Source: CAYHDV01 sp047619465 (GTDB lineage Bacteria; Patescibacteriota; Minisyncoccia; Phycocordibacterales; CSBR16-119). Taken from it: a DNA stretch of 10,905 nucleotides. Each line of letters begins with the position of its first letter. Position 1 is the stretch's first letter. The stretch covers positions 1 to 10,905 of the forward strand of contig JBLHJW010000020.1 in the NCBI GenBank assembly GCA_047619465.1, read 5' to 3'. A model generated the notes under the pieces. It saw only the letters and a program-made list of their open reading frames with translations. It was not told the DNA's origin and ran no database searches. Positions 1 to 4,370 of this stretch are shown here, piece by piece. A program made the position numbers and the translations under genes.

Positions 1-418
1 AAATATGTTCCTGATCTTCCTCTTTAAGAATATTTAGCATTTCTTTGTCTAGCTCCGTTAGTCCAACTTTTGCGTCAAGAACTATTGTATGAATTCTTTT
101 TGCGGCATTTGTTTCTCCTATGAACCATAGTATAAGGTTGCGTAATTTCTCTTGTTCAACCTTGCTTATTCTGGCATAACCATATCCCGGAAGATCTACA
201 AAATAGAATGACTCATTTATATCAAAAAAGTTTACTTCTCTGGTTTTCCCTGGTGTTCCAGAAGGTCGAGCTAGAGCGTTTCTACCTAGAATAGCGTTAA
301 TACTAGAAGATTTTCCAGTATTTGATCTTCCATAGAAAACAAACTGGGGTTTGTTTGCATCCCAGAATTCATCGCCTTCTACTACTCCCTTTACAAACTC
401 AGCGCTATTGATTTTCAT
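1..418 (-). CDS. engB: Ribosome biogenesis GTPase EngB/YsxC, partial (C-terminus outside window)
   Basis: This is the N-terminal 139 codons of an EngB (YsxC/YihA) GTPase; the gene runs off the left edge. The translation opens MKINSAEFVKGVV, a typical EngB start. It then shows the P-loop G1 GRSNTGKS at residues 30-37, the G2 segment GTPGKTR around 54-60 with Thr55/Thr59, and G3 DLPGYGYA at 75-82. The stretch LDAKVGLTELDKEM near 114-127 matches the family's usual IDARxGLTELD region. The G4 (T/N)KxD and G5 motifs lie beyond the window, as expected for a family of about 200 residues. EngB binds GTP and acts in assembly of the large ribosomal subunit in the cytoplasm. The start at 418 is supported by a TATACT -10 element ending seven bases upstream, which implies a leaderless message. 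Confidence 0.93.
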   Translation of the reverse strand, partial: MKINSAEFVKGVVEGDEFWDANKPQFVFYGRSNTGKSSSINAILGRNALARPSGTPGKTREVNFFDINESFYFVDLPGYGYARISKVEQEKLRNLILWFIGETNAAKRIHTIVLDAKVGLTELDKEMLNILKEEDQEHI

Positions 419-425
419 GTAGCCT

Positions 426-454
426 AGTATATGCAAAAAAACCACTAACTACAA
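426..454 (-). promoter_or_regulatory. Promoter of engB (leaderless type)
   Basis: On the minus strand TTGTAG (449-454) is followed after 17 bases by TATACT (426-431). The -10 ends seven bases before the engB ATG at 418, so transcription would begin at or one base before the start codon. The promoter lies in the 44-bp gap after the upstream 70-aa gene, giving engB its own start. Confidence 0.55.
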
Positions 455-462
455 GGTGTTGA

Positions 463-675
463 CTAGTAAAGCATTCCAGCTCGGTAAAGTATGAATCCCA
501 TGAACAAAACTAGAGCAAGATAAGACATAACCCACCCTTTTGCCATTGGGAAAAACCGAGAGAATACTCGAAAGTGTTCTATGTACCACCGTCGCCCAAA
601 GTAAGCCAGGAAGTTGGCTACCAGAGCGTCGAGTAGTAGAACCCAAAATATAATTACTTCGATTGGTAATTCCAT
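463..675 (-). CDS. Small two-helix membrane protein, unknown function
   Basis: I do not recognise this 70-residue protein. It has two hydrophobic stretches, about residues 5-26 (IEVIIFWVLLLDALVANF) and 47-68 (GWVMSYLALVLFMGFILY). They are separated by a short basic/aromatic loop (GRRWYIEHFRVFSRFFPMAKG), so a helical hairpin with the loop on the cytoplasmic side is likely from the positive charges. The start at 675 is supported by an extended -10 TGCTAAAAT ending six bases upstream. The stop is TAG. A different reading frame (449-706) is also open but gives a composition unlike a real protein and starts upstream of the promoter. It sits directly upstream of engB on the same strand but is separated from it by the engB promoter. 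No function is inferred. Confidence 0.65.
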   Translation of the reverse strand: MELPIEVIIFWVLLLDALVANFLAYFGRRWYIEHFRVFSRFFPMAKGWVMSYLALVLFMGFILYRAGMLY

Positions 676-681
676 GTAGAT

Positions 682-690
682 ATTTTAGCA
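682..690 (-). promoter_or_regulatory. Extended -10 promoter of the 70-aa membrane protein gene
   Basis: On the minus strand the sequence reads TGCTAAAAT: a TGn extension plus a -10-like hexamer. It ends six bases before the ATG at 675, placing the expected +1 on the start codon. It lies just after the terminator hairpin at 697-718, whose sequence would overlap any -35. Confidence 0.55.
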
Positions 691-693
691 TAT

Positions 694-718
694 AAAAAAC
701 CCACACAAGTGCAGGTTT
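694..718 (-). terminator. Intrinsic terminator of the 107-aa gene
   Basis: On the minus strand AAACCTGCAC (709-718) pairs with GTGTGGGTTT (697-706), allowing G-U pairs and opening of the terminal pair around a very short loop. The T-run continues through 694-696. It lies about 20 bases beyond the stop of the 107-aa gene. Confidence 0.55.
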
Positions 719-736
719 GTATAAAAGCTATTTTAA

Positions 737-1060
737 TCATAATCCTCTGTCTTCATTACTGGAATAGAAGTGTGATGCAGTGGAAAACGCCTTAATCAAT
801 TGTTCTTTGTCTTTTGTATTAAAAATGAGCTGAACAAATTTATTATCTCGCTTATTAGTTTCACCAATCTCACTCCAGTCTTTGTTTTGGCAATATCCAC
901 CTTGAGTGATGTACCGCCAGCGATTCTTTTCAATATCTATCTTAAGACCTTTAGTTTCTTTTTCAAATTTCTCATCATTAAGTAGGTCTTCGACTGCTGT
1001 AAACTGAAGATACATTCCATTCCCACATTTGTGTAAGCATCCTATATTTGAAATATCCAT
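737..1060 (-). CDS. Hypothetical protein, 107 aa
   Basis: Unrecognised soluble protein. It begins MDISNIGCLHKCGNGMYLQF and is rich in charged residues (KFEKETKGLKIDIEKNR). Cys8, Cys12 and Cys57 are present, but no complete metal-binding pattern is visible. There is no signal peptide or membrane segment. A good Shine-Dalgarno sequence AAAGGAAG (1066-1073) sits five bases before the ATG, supporting the start and making this one of the few genes here with a ribosome-bound leader. A possible -10 TGTAAT (1088-1093, minus) lies upstream. The gene is flanked by a terminator on each side, so it is probably monocistronic. It ends in TGA, the only TGA stop among the complete genes here. Function unknown. 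Confidence 0.7.
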   Translation of the reverse strand: MDISNIGCLHKCGNGMYLQFTAVEDLLNDEKFEKETKGLKIDIEKNRWRYITQGGYCQNKDWSEIGETNKRDNKFVQLIFNTKDKEQLIKAFSTASHFYSSNEDRGL

Positions 1061-1065
1061 AAGTT

Positions 1066-1073
1066 CTTCCTTT
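1066..1073 (-). promoter_or_regulatory. Shine-Dalgarno site of the 107-aa gene
   Basis: AAAGGAAG on the minus strand, five bases before the ATG at 1060. It is notable because most first genes in this window have no leader at all. Confidence 0.65.
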
Positions 1074-1120
1074 ATTATTTTTCTTAGATTACACTATTGA
1101 ACTTATTTTTACAAGAAAAC

Positions 1121-1145
1121 AAAAAATCCCCCAGTGGGGGATTTT
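1121..1145 (-). terminator. Intrinsic terminator of the DEAD-box helicase gene
   Basis: A perfect 10-bp inverted repeat: AAAATCCCCC (1123-1132), loop AGT, GGGGGATTTT (1136-1145). On the minus strand the stem is followed by a T-run (the A-run at 1121-1126). It starts one base after the helicase stop codon at 1147. Confidence 0.88.
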
Positions 1146-1146
1146 A

Positions 1147-2463
1147 CTATTTAGAGACAAAAGTCAAAGCTTTTCCTTTCTTTGTAGCTCGTCCTGTTCG
1201 TCCTATTCGGTGAACATAGTCTTCTAGTGTCTGAGGAAGATCATAGTTGATTACATGAGACACATCGTCTACATGGATTCCTCTAGCTGCTACGTCGGTA
1301 GCAACCAAAACTTGAGCCTCTCCCTTTTTAAATGCTAGAAGTGATCGCTGTCTCTGTCCATGGCTTTTGTTTCCGTGAATAGATGTAGCGTTTATTCCAT
1401 TTCTCTGCAAGTCATTAGATAGCTTCTCTACGCTATGCTTCATAGCTCCGAAGATGATAACTTTTTTAAGCTCCTTATCCTTGAAAAGTTCAGTTAGTGT
1501 GTCAAATTTTGTTGATGAATTGTATCGCACAACATCTTGAGCAATACTGTCTGTAACATCTTTCTTCTTTACAGAAACTACAACTGGATCATTTAAAAAG
1601 TCATGAGCAAGTTGTTTTGTTGCGGGGGTCATTGTTGCGGAGAAGAATAGAGTTTGTCGACTTGCTGGAATAGCAGATAGAATCTTCTTCATATCATGAA
1701 TGAATCCCATATCAAGCATTCGGTCAGCTTCGTCAAGAACTACAGCACTCATATTCCCAGGTTTAATACATCCTCTTTTTATTAGGTCTAGTATTCTACC
1801 AGGTGTACCAATCACAAAGTGATTTTTTCGTTGGAGTCTCTTTATTTGTGGGAGGATATTCATTCCACCAACACAAGTCACAGAGTACTGTCCAAGATTT
1901 CTTGCAATCTTTCGGAACTCTTCTTCTATTTGAAGTGCTAGCTCTCGTGTGGGAGCTAGAATAAGAGTCTGAAGGGACTTTTCATTCATTGTTTGCTGTA
2001 TAAGAGGTACTAGAAAAGCTGCAGTTTTACCTGTTCCTGTCTCAGCTAGACCTATTACGTCTTTTCCTGCTAGAACATCTGGGATTATCTGATCTTGGAT
2101 GGGTGAGGGAACCTTGATTCCCATTTTCATTACGATATCAGATAGTTTTGGGTTAATATCAAAGTCAGCAAATGTTTTGTGCTTTGGTGTATAAACCTCC
2201 TCCTTTACCTCAACAGGGTTTGTGTTGATAAACATTGATGGGTCAAAAGTAGGCATTTTTCGTCCTCCTTTACCTCCACCACCACGCTTGTTTCCTCCAC
2301 CTCCACCACTTCGTCCACGAAAACCTCCACCACTTTTTGGCTTTTTGTCTCCATATTTAGATTCACTATTAAATTTTCGCCCTCGTGAGGTCGAAAGGGA
2401 AGAAGAACTCAGACGAGTCTTTGAAGAATCGCTTTGGGTGTTTCTTTTTTTAGTTGTATTCAT
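1147..2463 (-). CDS. DEAD-box ATP-dependent RNA helicase with Gly/Arg-rich N-terminal tail
   Basis: A 438-residue DEAD-box RNA helicase with every core motif: Q motif around F98-Q123, motif I AETGTGKT 140-147, Ia PTRELA 171-176, GG 199-200, Ib TPGR 220-223, II DEAD 244-247, III SAT 275-277, IV VIIFG 335-339, V ATDVAARGI 388-396 and VI HRIGRTGR 418-425. It unwinds short RNA duplexes using ATP, usually in ribosome assembly, mRNA decay or cold adaptation; which of these applies cannot be read here. The core resembles the RhlE/CsdA type. Residues 1-69 form a low-complexity Ser/Lys then Gly/Arg/Lys-rich tail (GGGFRGRSGGGGG at 45-57), likely disordered and RNA-binding. In many bacterial homologues such a tail is C-terminal; here the protein stops ten residues after motif VI proper. 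No Shine-Dalgarno sequence precedes the ATG. Confidence 0.95.
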   Translation of the reverse strand: MNTTKKRNTQSDSSKTRLSSSSLSTSRGRKFNSESKYGDKKPKSGGGFRGRSGGGGGNKRGGGGKGGRKMPTFDPSMFINTNPVEVKEEVYTPKHKTFADFDINPKLSDIVMKMGIKVPSPIQDQIIPDVLAGKDVIGLAETGTGKTAAFLVPLIQQTMNEKSLQTLILAPTRELALQIEEEFRKIARNLGQYSVTCVGGMNILPQIKRLQRKNHFVIGTPGRILDLIKRGCIKPGNMSAVVLDEADRMLDMGFIHDMKKILSAIPASRQTLFFSATMTPATKQLAHDFLNDPVVVSVKKKDVTDSIAQDVVRYNSSTKFDTLTELFKDKELKKVIIFGAMKHSVEKLSNDLQRNGINATSIHGNKSHGQRQRSLLAFKKGEAQVLVATDVAARGIHVDDVSHVINYDLPQTLEDYVHRIGRTGRATKKGKALTFVSK

Positions 2464-2466
2464 TAC

Positions 2467-2517
2467 TTATATTTGTGTTAAGTATCGGACTTCGAATGAC
2501 CGATAGAGTGCAGACAT
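2467..2517 (-). other. Possible 16-codon leader ORF upstream of the helicase
   Basis: Within the predicted helicase leader an ATG at 2517 opens a 16-codon ORF, MSALYRSFEVRYLTQI. It ends in TAA one codon before the helicase ATG and in the same frame. The helicase has no visible ribosome binding site, so translational coupling is possible. The leader ORF has no clear Shine-Dalgarno sequence either. It is short enough to occur by chance. Confidence 0.25.
2483..2505 (-). repeat. Inverted repeat in the helicase mRNA leader
   Basis: TATCGG (2483-2488) and CCGATA (2500-2505) are perfect complements around an 11-base spacer that contains TTCGAA. The hairpin would end about 20 bases before the helicase start codon. 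It could affect initiation or be a helicase target; no T-run follows, so it is not a terminator. Confidence 0.4.
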
Positions 2518-2585
2518 TAATTCAAACGGTTAAGGGAAAGCGTCTGTCACTTTTGAGTTCTACACAAATACCAAAAGATAAAAAG

Positions 2586-2614
2586 AGAATAGCATGATTG
2601 CTTATAAAAGTCAA
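2586..2614 (-). promoter_or_regulatory. Promoter of the DEAD-box helicase gene
   Basis: On the minus strand TTGACT (2609-2614) is followed after exactly 17 bases by TATTCT (2586-2591), with a TGC extension before the hexamer. This is the best two-box promoter in the window. The expected start is near 2579, giving a leader of about 116 nt, in contrast to the leaderless promoters elsewhere. The rest of 2464-2659 holds no gene that I can support. Confidence 0.65.
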
Positions 2615-2659
2615 GGCATAAAATACCACGAATTGTGGCGCTACAATCTATTTATGAAA

Positions 2660-2950
2660 TTAAGACTGAGGTTCTTTGTTGTGGATTTTTCTACCCACAA
2701 ATGGTTCTGATGTATTATCTCCAAAAAGTATAGGACCGAAGATATTCATTAGGTACCATAATTGAAAGTTTACATATCCAAAATAGCTCATTATGATTTT
2801 ACATTCTTCAGGTTTCAATTTTAAGGATTCGATGTGTTTGTTGTAAGTCTCCTTGCCGTAAATAGTTAATTTAACCCACACTAAGTCATTGAGAAGATTA
2901 AAAGCGTTTTTTTCTTGAGCTTTCTTATACTCATCCCGCAGGTCAGACAT
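2660..2950 (-). CDS. Hypothetical protein, 96 aa, in operon with the alkyltransferase-like gene
   Basis: Unrecognised small protein (MSDLRDEYKKAQEKNAFNLL...). The N-terminal half is charged and probably helical. The middle, about residues 53-77, is aromatic and hydrophobic (YFGYVNFQLWYLMNIFGPIL) but too polar to call a clear membrane span. It starts eight bases after the stop of the alkyltransferase-like gene, on the same strand, so the two are almost certainly co-transcribed. An AGAAGGA Shine-Dalgarno-like run (2951-2957) lies directly against the ATG, which is closer than usual. In-frame TAA upstream leaves no better start. A weak hairpin (CCAC/GTGG near 2628-2640) may end the transcript. 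The context suggests a link to the DNA-damage response, but nothing in the sequence shows a function. Confidence 0.65.
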   Translation of the reverse strand: MSDLRDEYKKAQEKNAFNLLNDLVWVKLTIYGKETYNKHIESLKLKPEECKIIMSYFGYVNFQLWYLMNIFGPILFGDNTSEPFVGRKIHNKEPQS

Positions 2951-2958
2951 TCCTTCTA

Positions 2959-3276
2959 TTACTTAAGGTATAGATAATCCTGAAACATTTCAATCCTTCC
3001 TTTTTCATCAATAGGAATACCTTCTTTTTTAAGCTTCTCAACTCTGTGCTTGTTTCGGTCTTTGTTTGTCCAAACCTTGCCGCCAGAGTATACGATTCTA
3101 TGAAAAGGAATAGAATCGCGGTTTGGATCATTTGCCAAGATCCTGCTCACACTTCTAGCGGCCTGTCCTCCAGCTCCTGCGGCGCGTGCTAGTAGTCCAT
3201 AAGTGGTTACTTTACCTTTGGGGATAGAACGTGCAATTTCACGAAGTTTTACACTAAATAGTCCAGGTTTTTTCAT
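2959..3276 (-). CDS. Alkyltransferase-like protein (ATL; MGMT-family DNA-binding domain without active cysteine)
   Basis: A 105-residue protein consisting of the MGMT C-terminal DNA-binding domain only. It has the helix-turn-helix region KVTTYGLLARAAG (22-34), with Tyr26 at the base-flipping Tyr position. AARSVSRILANDPN (39-52) carries the likely arginine finger Arg41, and PFHRIVYSGGKVW (57-69) is at the active-site position. True O6-alkylguanine methyltransferases have PCHRV there. Here Cys is replaced by Phe58 and the protein has no cysteine at all, so it cannot accept alkyl groups. ATL proteins known elsewhere (PWHR or related) bind O6-alkylguanine and pass the lesion to nucleotide excision repair. 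The assignment to this class is firm; its partner here is inferred. The start is supported by an extended -10 TGATATACT six bases upstream. Confidence 0.88.
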   Translation of the reverse strand: MKKPGLFSVKLREIARSIPKGKVTTYGLLARAAGAGGQAARSVSRILANDPNRDSIPFHRIVYSGGKVWTNKDRNKHRVEKLKKEGIPIDEKGRIEMFQDYLYLK

Positions 3277-3282
3277 TTATCT

Positions 3283-3291
3283 AGTATATCA
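3283..3291 (-). promoter_or_regulatory. Extended -10 promoter of the alkyltransferase-like gene
   Basis: TGATATACT on the minus strand, ending six bases before the ATG at 3276: predicted leaderless transcript. No convincing -35. It is back to back with the promoter of the MazG-like gene in a 59-bp divergent gap. Confidence 0.6.
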
Positions 3292-3320
3292 AAAAATACT
3301 TTCAACATGTTCGCTAAATT

Positions 3321-3329
3321 TGGTATACT
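3321..3329 (+). promoter_or_regulatory. Extended -10 promoter of the MazG-like gene
   Basis: TGGTATACT ends six bases before the ATG at 3336, so +1 would be the start codon. A weak -35-like TTCAAC lies at 3301-3306 with a 17-base spacer. Confidence 0.6.
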
Positions 3330-3335
3330 GAAGAA

Positions 3336-3734
3336 ATGAATATATTCAATAATATTGTTAATTGGAACGAGGAGAGAGGTTTAATAAGTAGAGGTTTTAA
3401 TCATGAAAACGAAGTGTCCTTTATTGTTGAAGAACTATTAGAAAGCACCGGTAAGTATGATTCTGTTAGTGCCAGAGACAAATCTAAAATAATAGCCGGA
3501 GATATAACTAAAGATATTGATATTGAAGCAGAGGGTATTGTTGATGCTTTTGGGGATATTATTGTTTTTGCAGTAGGAGCCATAGCAAAAAATGGATACG
3601 ATCCAGAAAAAGTAATGACTGAGATCTGTAAAGAGATAAACTCGAGAACTGGAGTTCTGGTAGATGGTAAATTCATCAAAGATAAAGAAGCTGAATTTTA
3701 TAAGGCTGATTTTTCTGCTGCAAAATTACATTAG
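3336..3734 (+). CDS. MazG-like / PRA-PH-like NTP pyrophosphohydrolase
   Basis: A 132-residue protein that fits the all-alpha NTP pyrophosphohydrolase (MazG / HisE-like) fold. Acidic metal-binding motifs are EELLE at 32-36 and EGIVDAFGDI at 66-75 (Glu66, Asp70, Asp74), matching the ExxE ... E(x)nDAxGD pattern of small MazG-like proteins. After it come a helix (IIVFAVGAIAKNG) and a lysine-rich C-terminal part with VDGKFIKD and FYKADF. Such enzymes hydrolyse NTPs or dNTPs to the monophosphate and pyrophosphate. Small single-domain members often clean the nucleotide pool; the substrate here is unknown. It lies 57 bp before lexA, whose own promoter fills that gap, and diverges from the alkyltransferase-like gene, which fits a damage-response role. 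No LexA box is seen at its own promoter. Confidence 0.7.
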   Translation: MNIFNNIVNWNEERGLISRGFNHENEVSFIVEELLESTGKYDSVSARDKSKIIAGDITKDIDIEAEGIVDAFGDIIVFAVGAIAKNGYDPEKVMTEICKEINSRTGVLVDGKFIKDKEAEFYKADFSAAKLH

Positions 3735-3756
3735 ACATTCCACTTTCTTAGAAAAA

Positions 3757-3785
3757 TTGCTGGTGAACGAACGTTCATGTATAAT
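3757..3785 (+). promoter_or_regulatory. SOS-controlled promoter of lexA-dinB
   Basis: TTGCTG (3757-3762), a 17-base spacer and a perfect TATAAT (3780-3785). The -10 ends six bases before the ATG at 3792, so the lexA message is predicted to be leaderless. The LexA operator fills most of the spacer, so bound repressor would directly block RNA polymerase. Confidence 0.75.
3765..3776 (+). promoter_or_regulatory. LexA operator (SOS box, Gram-positive type GAAC-N4-GTTC)
   Basis: GAACGAACGTTC matches the core of the Bacillus-type SOS box consensus GAACRNRYGTTY at all fixed and ambiguous positions (GAAC, g-a-a-c spacer, GTTC). Its position between -35 and -10 of the lexA promoter is what a repressor site needs and indicates autoregulation. 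It is the only good match I found in the window. Confidence 0.82.
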
Positions 3786-3791
3786 GTAAGG

Positions 3792-4370
3792 ATGAAAAGA
3801 GACAAAAATAAAATAGTAAGTTTCTATACTTCCAACAAGCGTATGCCAAGCTATTCTGAGTTGGCAGATCTTTATGGGTTTAAGTCCAAAAATGCTGCAT
3901 ATTCTTTGGCCAACAATTTTATCGAAGAAAATATATTGGAAAAAGACTCAAAAGGTTTTCTGATCCCAGGAAAACAACTTCATGGTATTCAGGTTTTAGG
4001 TACAGTTCAGGCTGGATTTCCAACTTTTGCAAAGGAGGAAAAGAGTGATCATCTTTCTCTGGATGAATGGCTTGTAAACAGTTCTGATTCAACATATCTA
4101 CTTAAGGTTTCTGGGGACTCAATGATCGATGCGGGAATACTCGAAGGCGACTATGTTGTGGTTGAAAGAACTCAAGATGTTTCAAGTGGAGATATCGTCA
4201 TAGCTGAGATCAACGACGAATGGACCATGAAGTATTTTCGAAAGAAAAATGGCAAACCATATCTAGAAGCTGCCAATGATCAGTACCCTGATATTTATCC
4301 GGAAGGTGATTTAGAAATACACGCAGTTGTAAGGTCACTAGTAAGGAAATATGAGTCAAAAAAGAAATAA
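3792..4370 (+). CDS. lexA: LexA SOS repressor
   Basis: A 192-residue LexA. The N-terminal winged helix (about 1-60) has the LexA-type recognition segment YGFKSKNAAYSLANNF near 28-43. The C-terminal S24 self-cleavage domain has the scissile Ala74-Gly75 in VQAGFP, nucleophile Ser110 in VSGDSM and general base Lys147 in EWTMKYFRK. The Ser-Lys spacing of 37 equals that of E. coli LexA (119/156). LexA represses damage genes and cleaves itself when RecA filaments form. An upstream in-frame ATG at 3777 would add five residues, but it precedes the TATAAT and abuts the operator, so it would not be in the transcript; 3792 is chosen. The gene overlaps dinB by 20 bp. Because the partner is a Y-family polymerase, a UmuD-like role for the cleaved product is conceivable but not shown. 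Confidence 0.93.
   Translation: MKRDKNKIVSFYTSNKRMPSYSELADLYGFKSKNAAYSLANNFIEENILEKDSKGFLIPGKQLHGIQVLGTVQAGFPTFAKEEKSDHLSLDEWLVNSSDSTYLLKVSGDSMIDAGILEGDYVVVERTQDVSSGDIVIAEINDEWTMKYFRKKNGKPYLEAANDQYPDIYPEGDLEIHAVVRSLVRKYESKKK
4343..4347 (+). promoter_or_regulatory. Shine-Dalgarno site of dinB inside lexA
   Basis: AAGGA three bases before the dinB ATG at 4351, inside the last codons of lexA. It decides the start and supports coupled translation of the overlapping genes. Confidence 0.6.

Noticed and set aside
449..706. 85-residue minus-strand ORF
   Set aside because: Overlaps the 70-aa gene in another frame, extends into the terminator and lacks protein-like composition.
737..739. Recoded UGA (Gly or Trp code as in some CPR groups)
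   Set aside because: All genes read full length in the standard code with no internal TGA needed, and TGA serves as a stop for the 107-aa gene.
2222..2506. Plus-strand ORF with poly-proline
   Set aside because: It is the antisense of the helicase's Gly-rich tail; the proline runs are a by-product of GGN codons.
3301..3313. Possible second LexA box (AACATGTTCG) between the ATL and MazG-like genes
   Set aside because: The half-sites do not keep the GAAC-N4-GTTC spacing; four bases before GTTC the sequence is TTCA, not GAAC.
3777..3791. Upstream in-frame ATG for lexA at 3777
   Set aside because: It touches the LexA operator and lies before the TATAAT, so it would not be in the transcript; the ATG at 3792 fits the six-base spacing of other genes.
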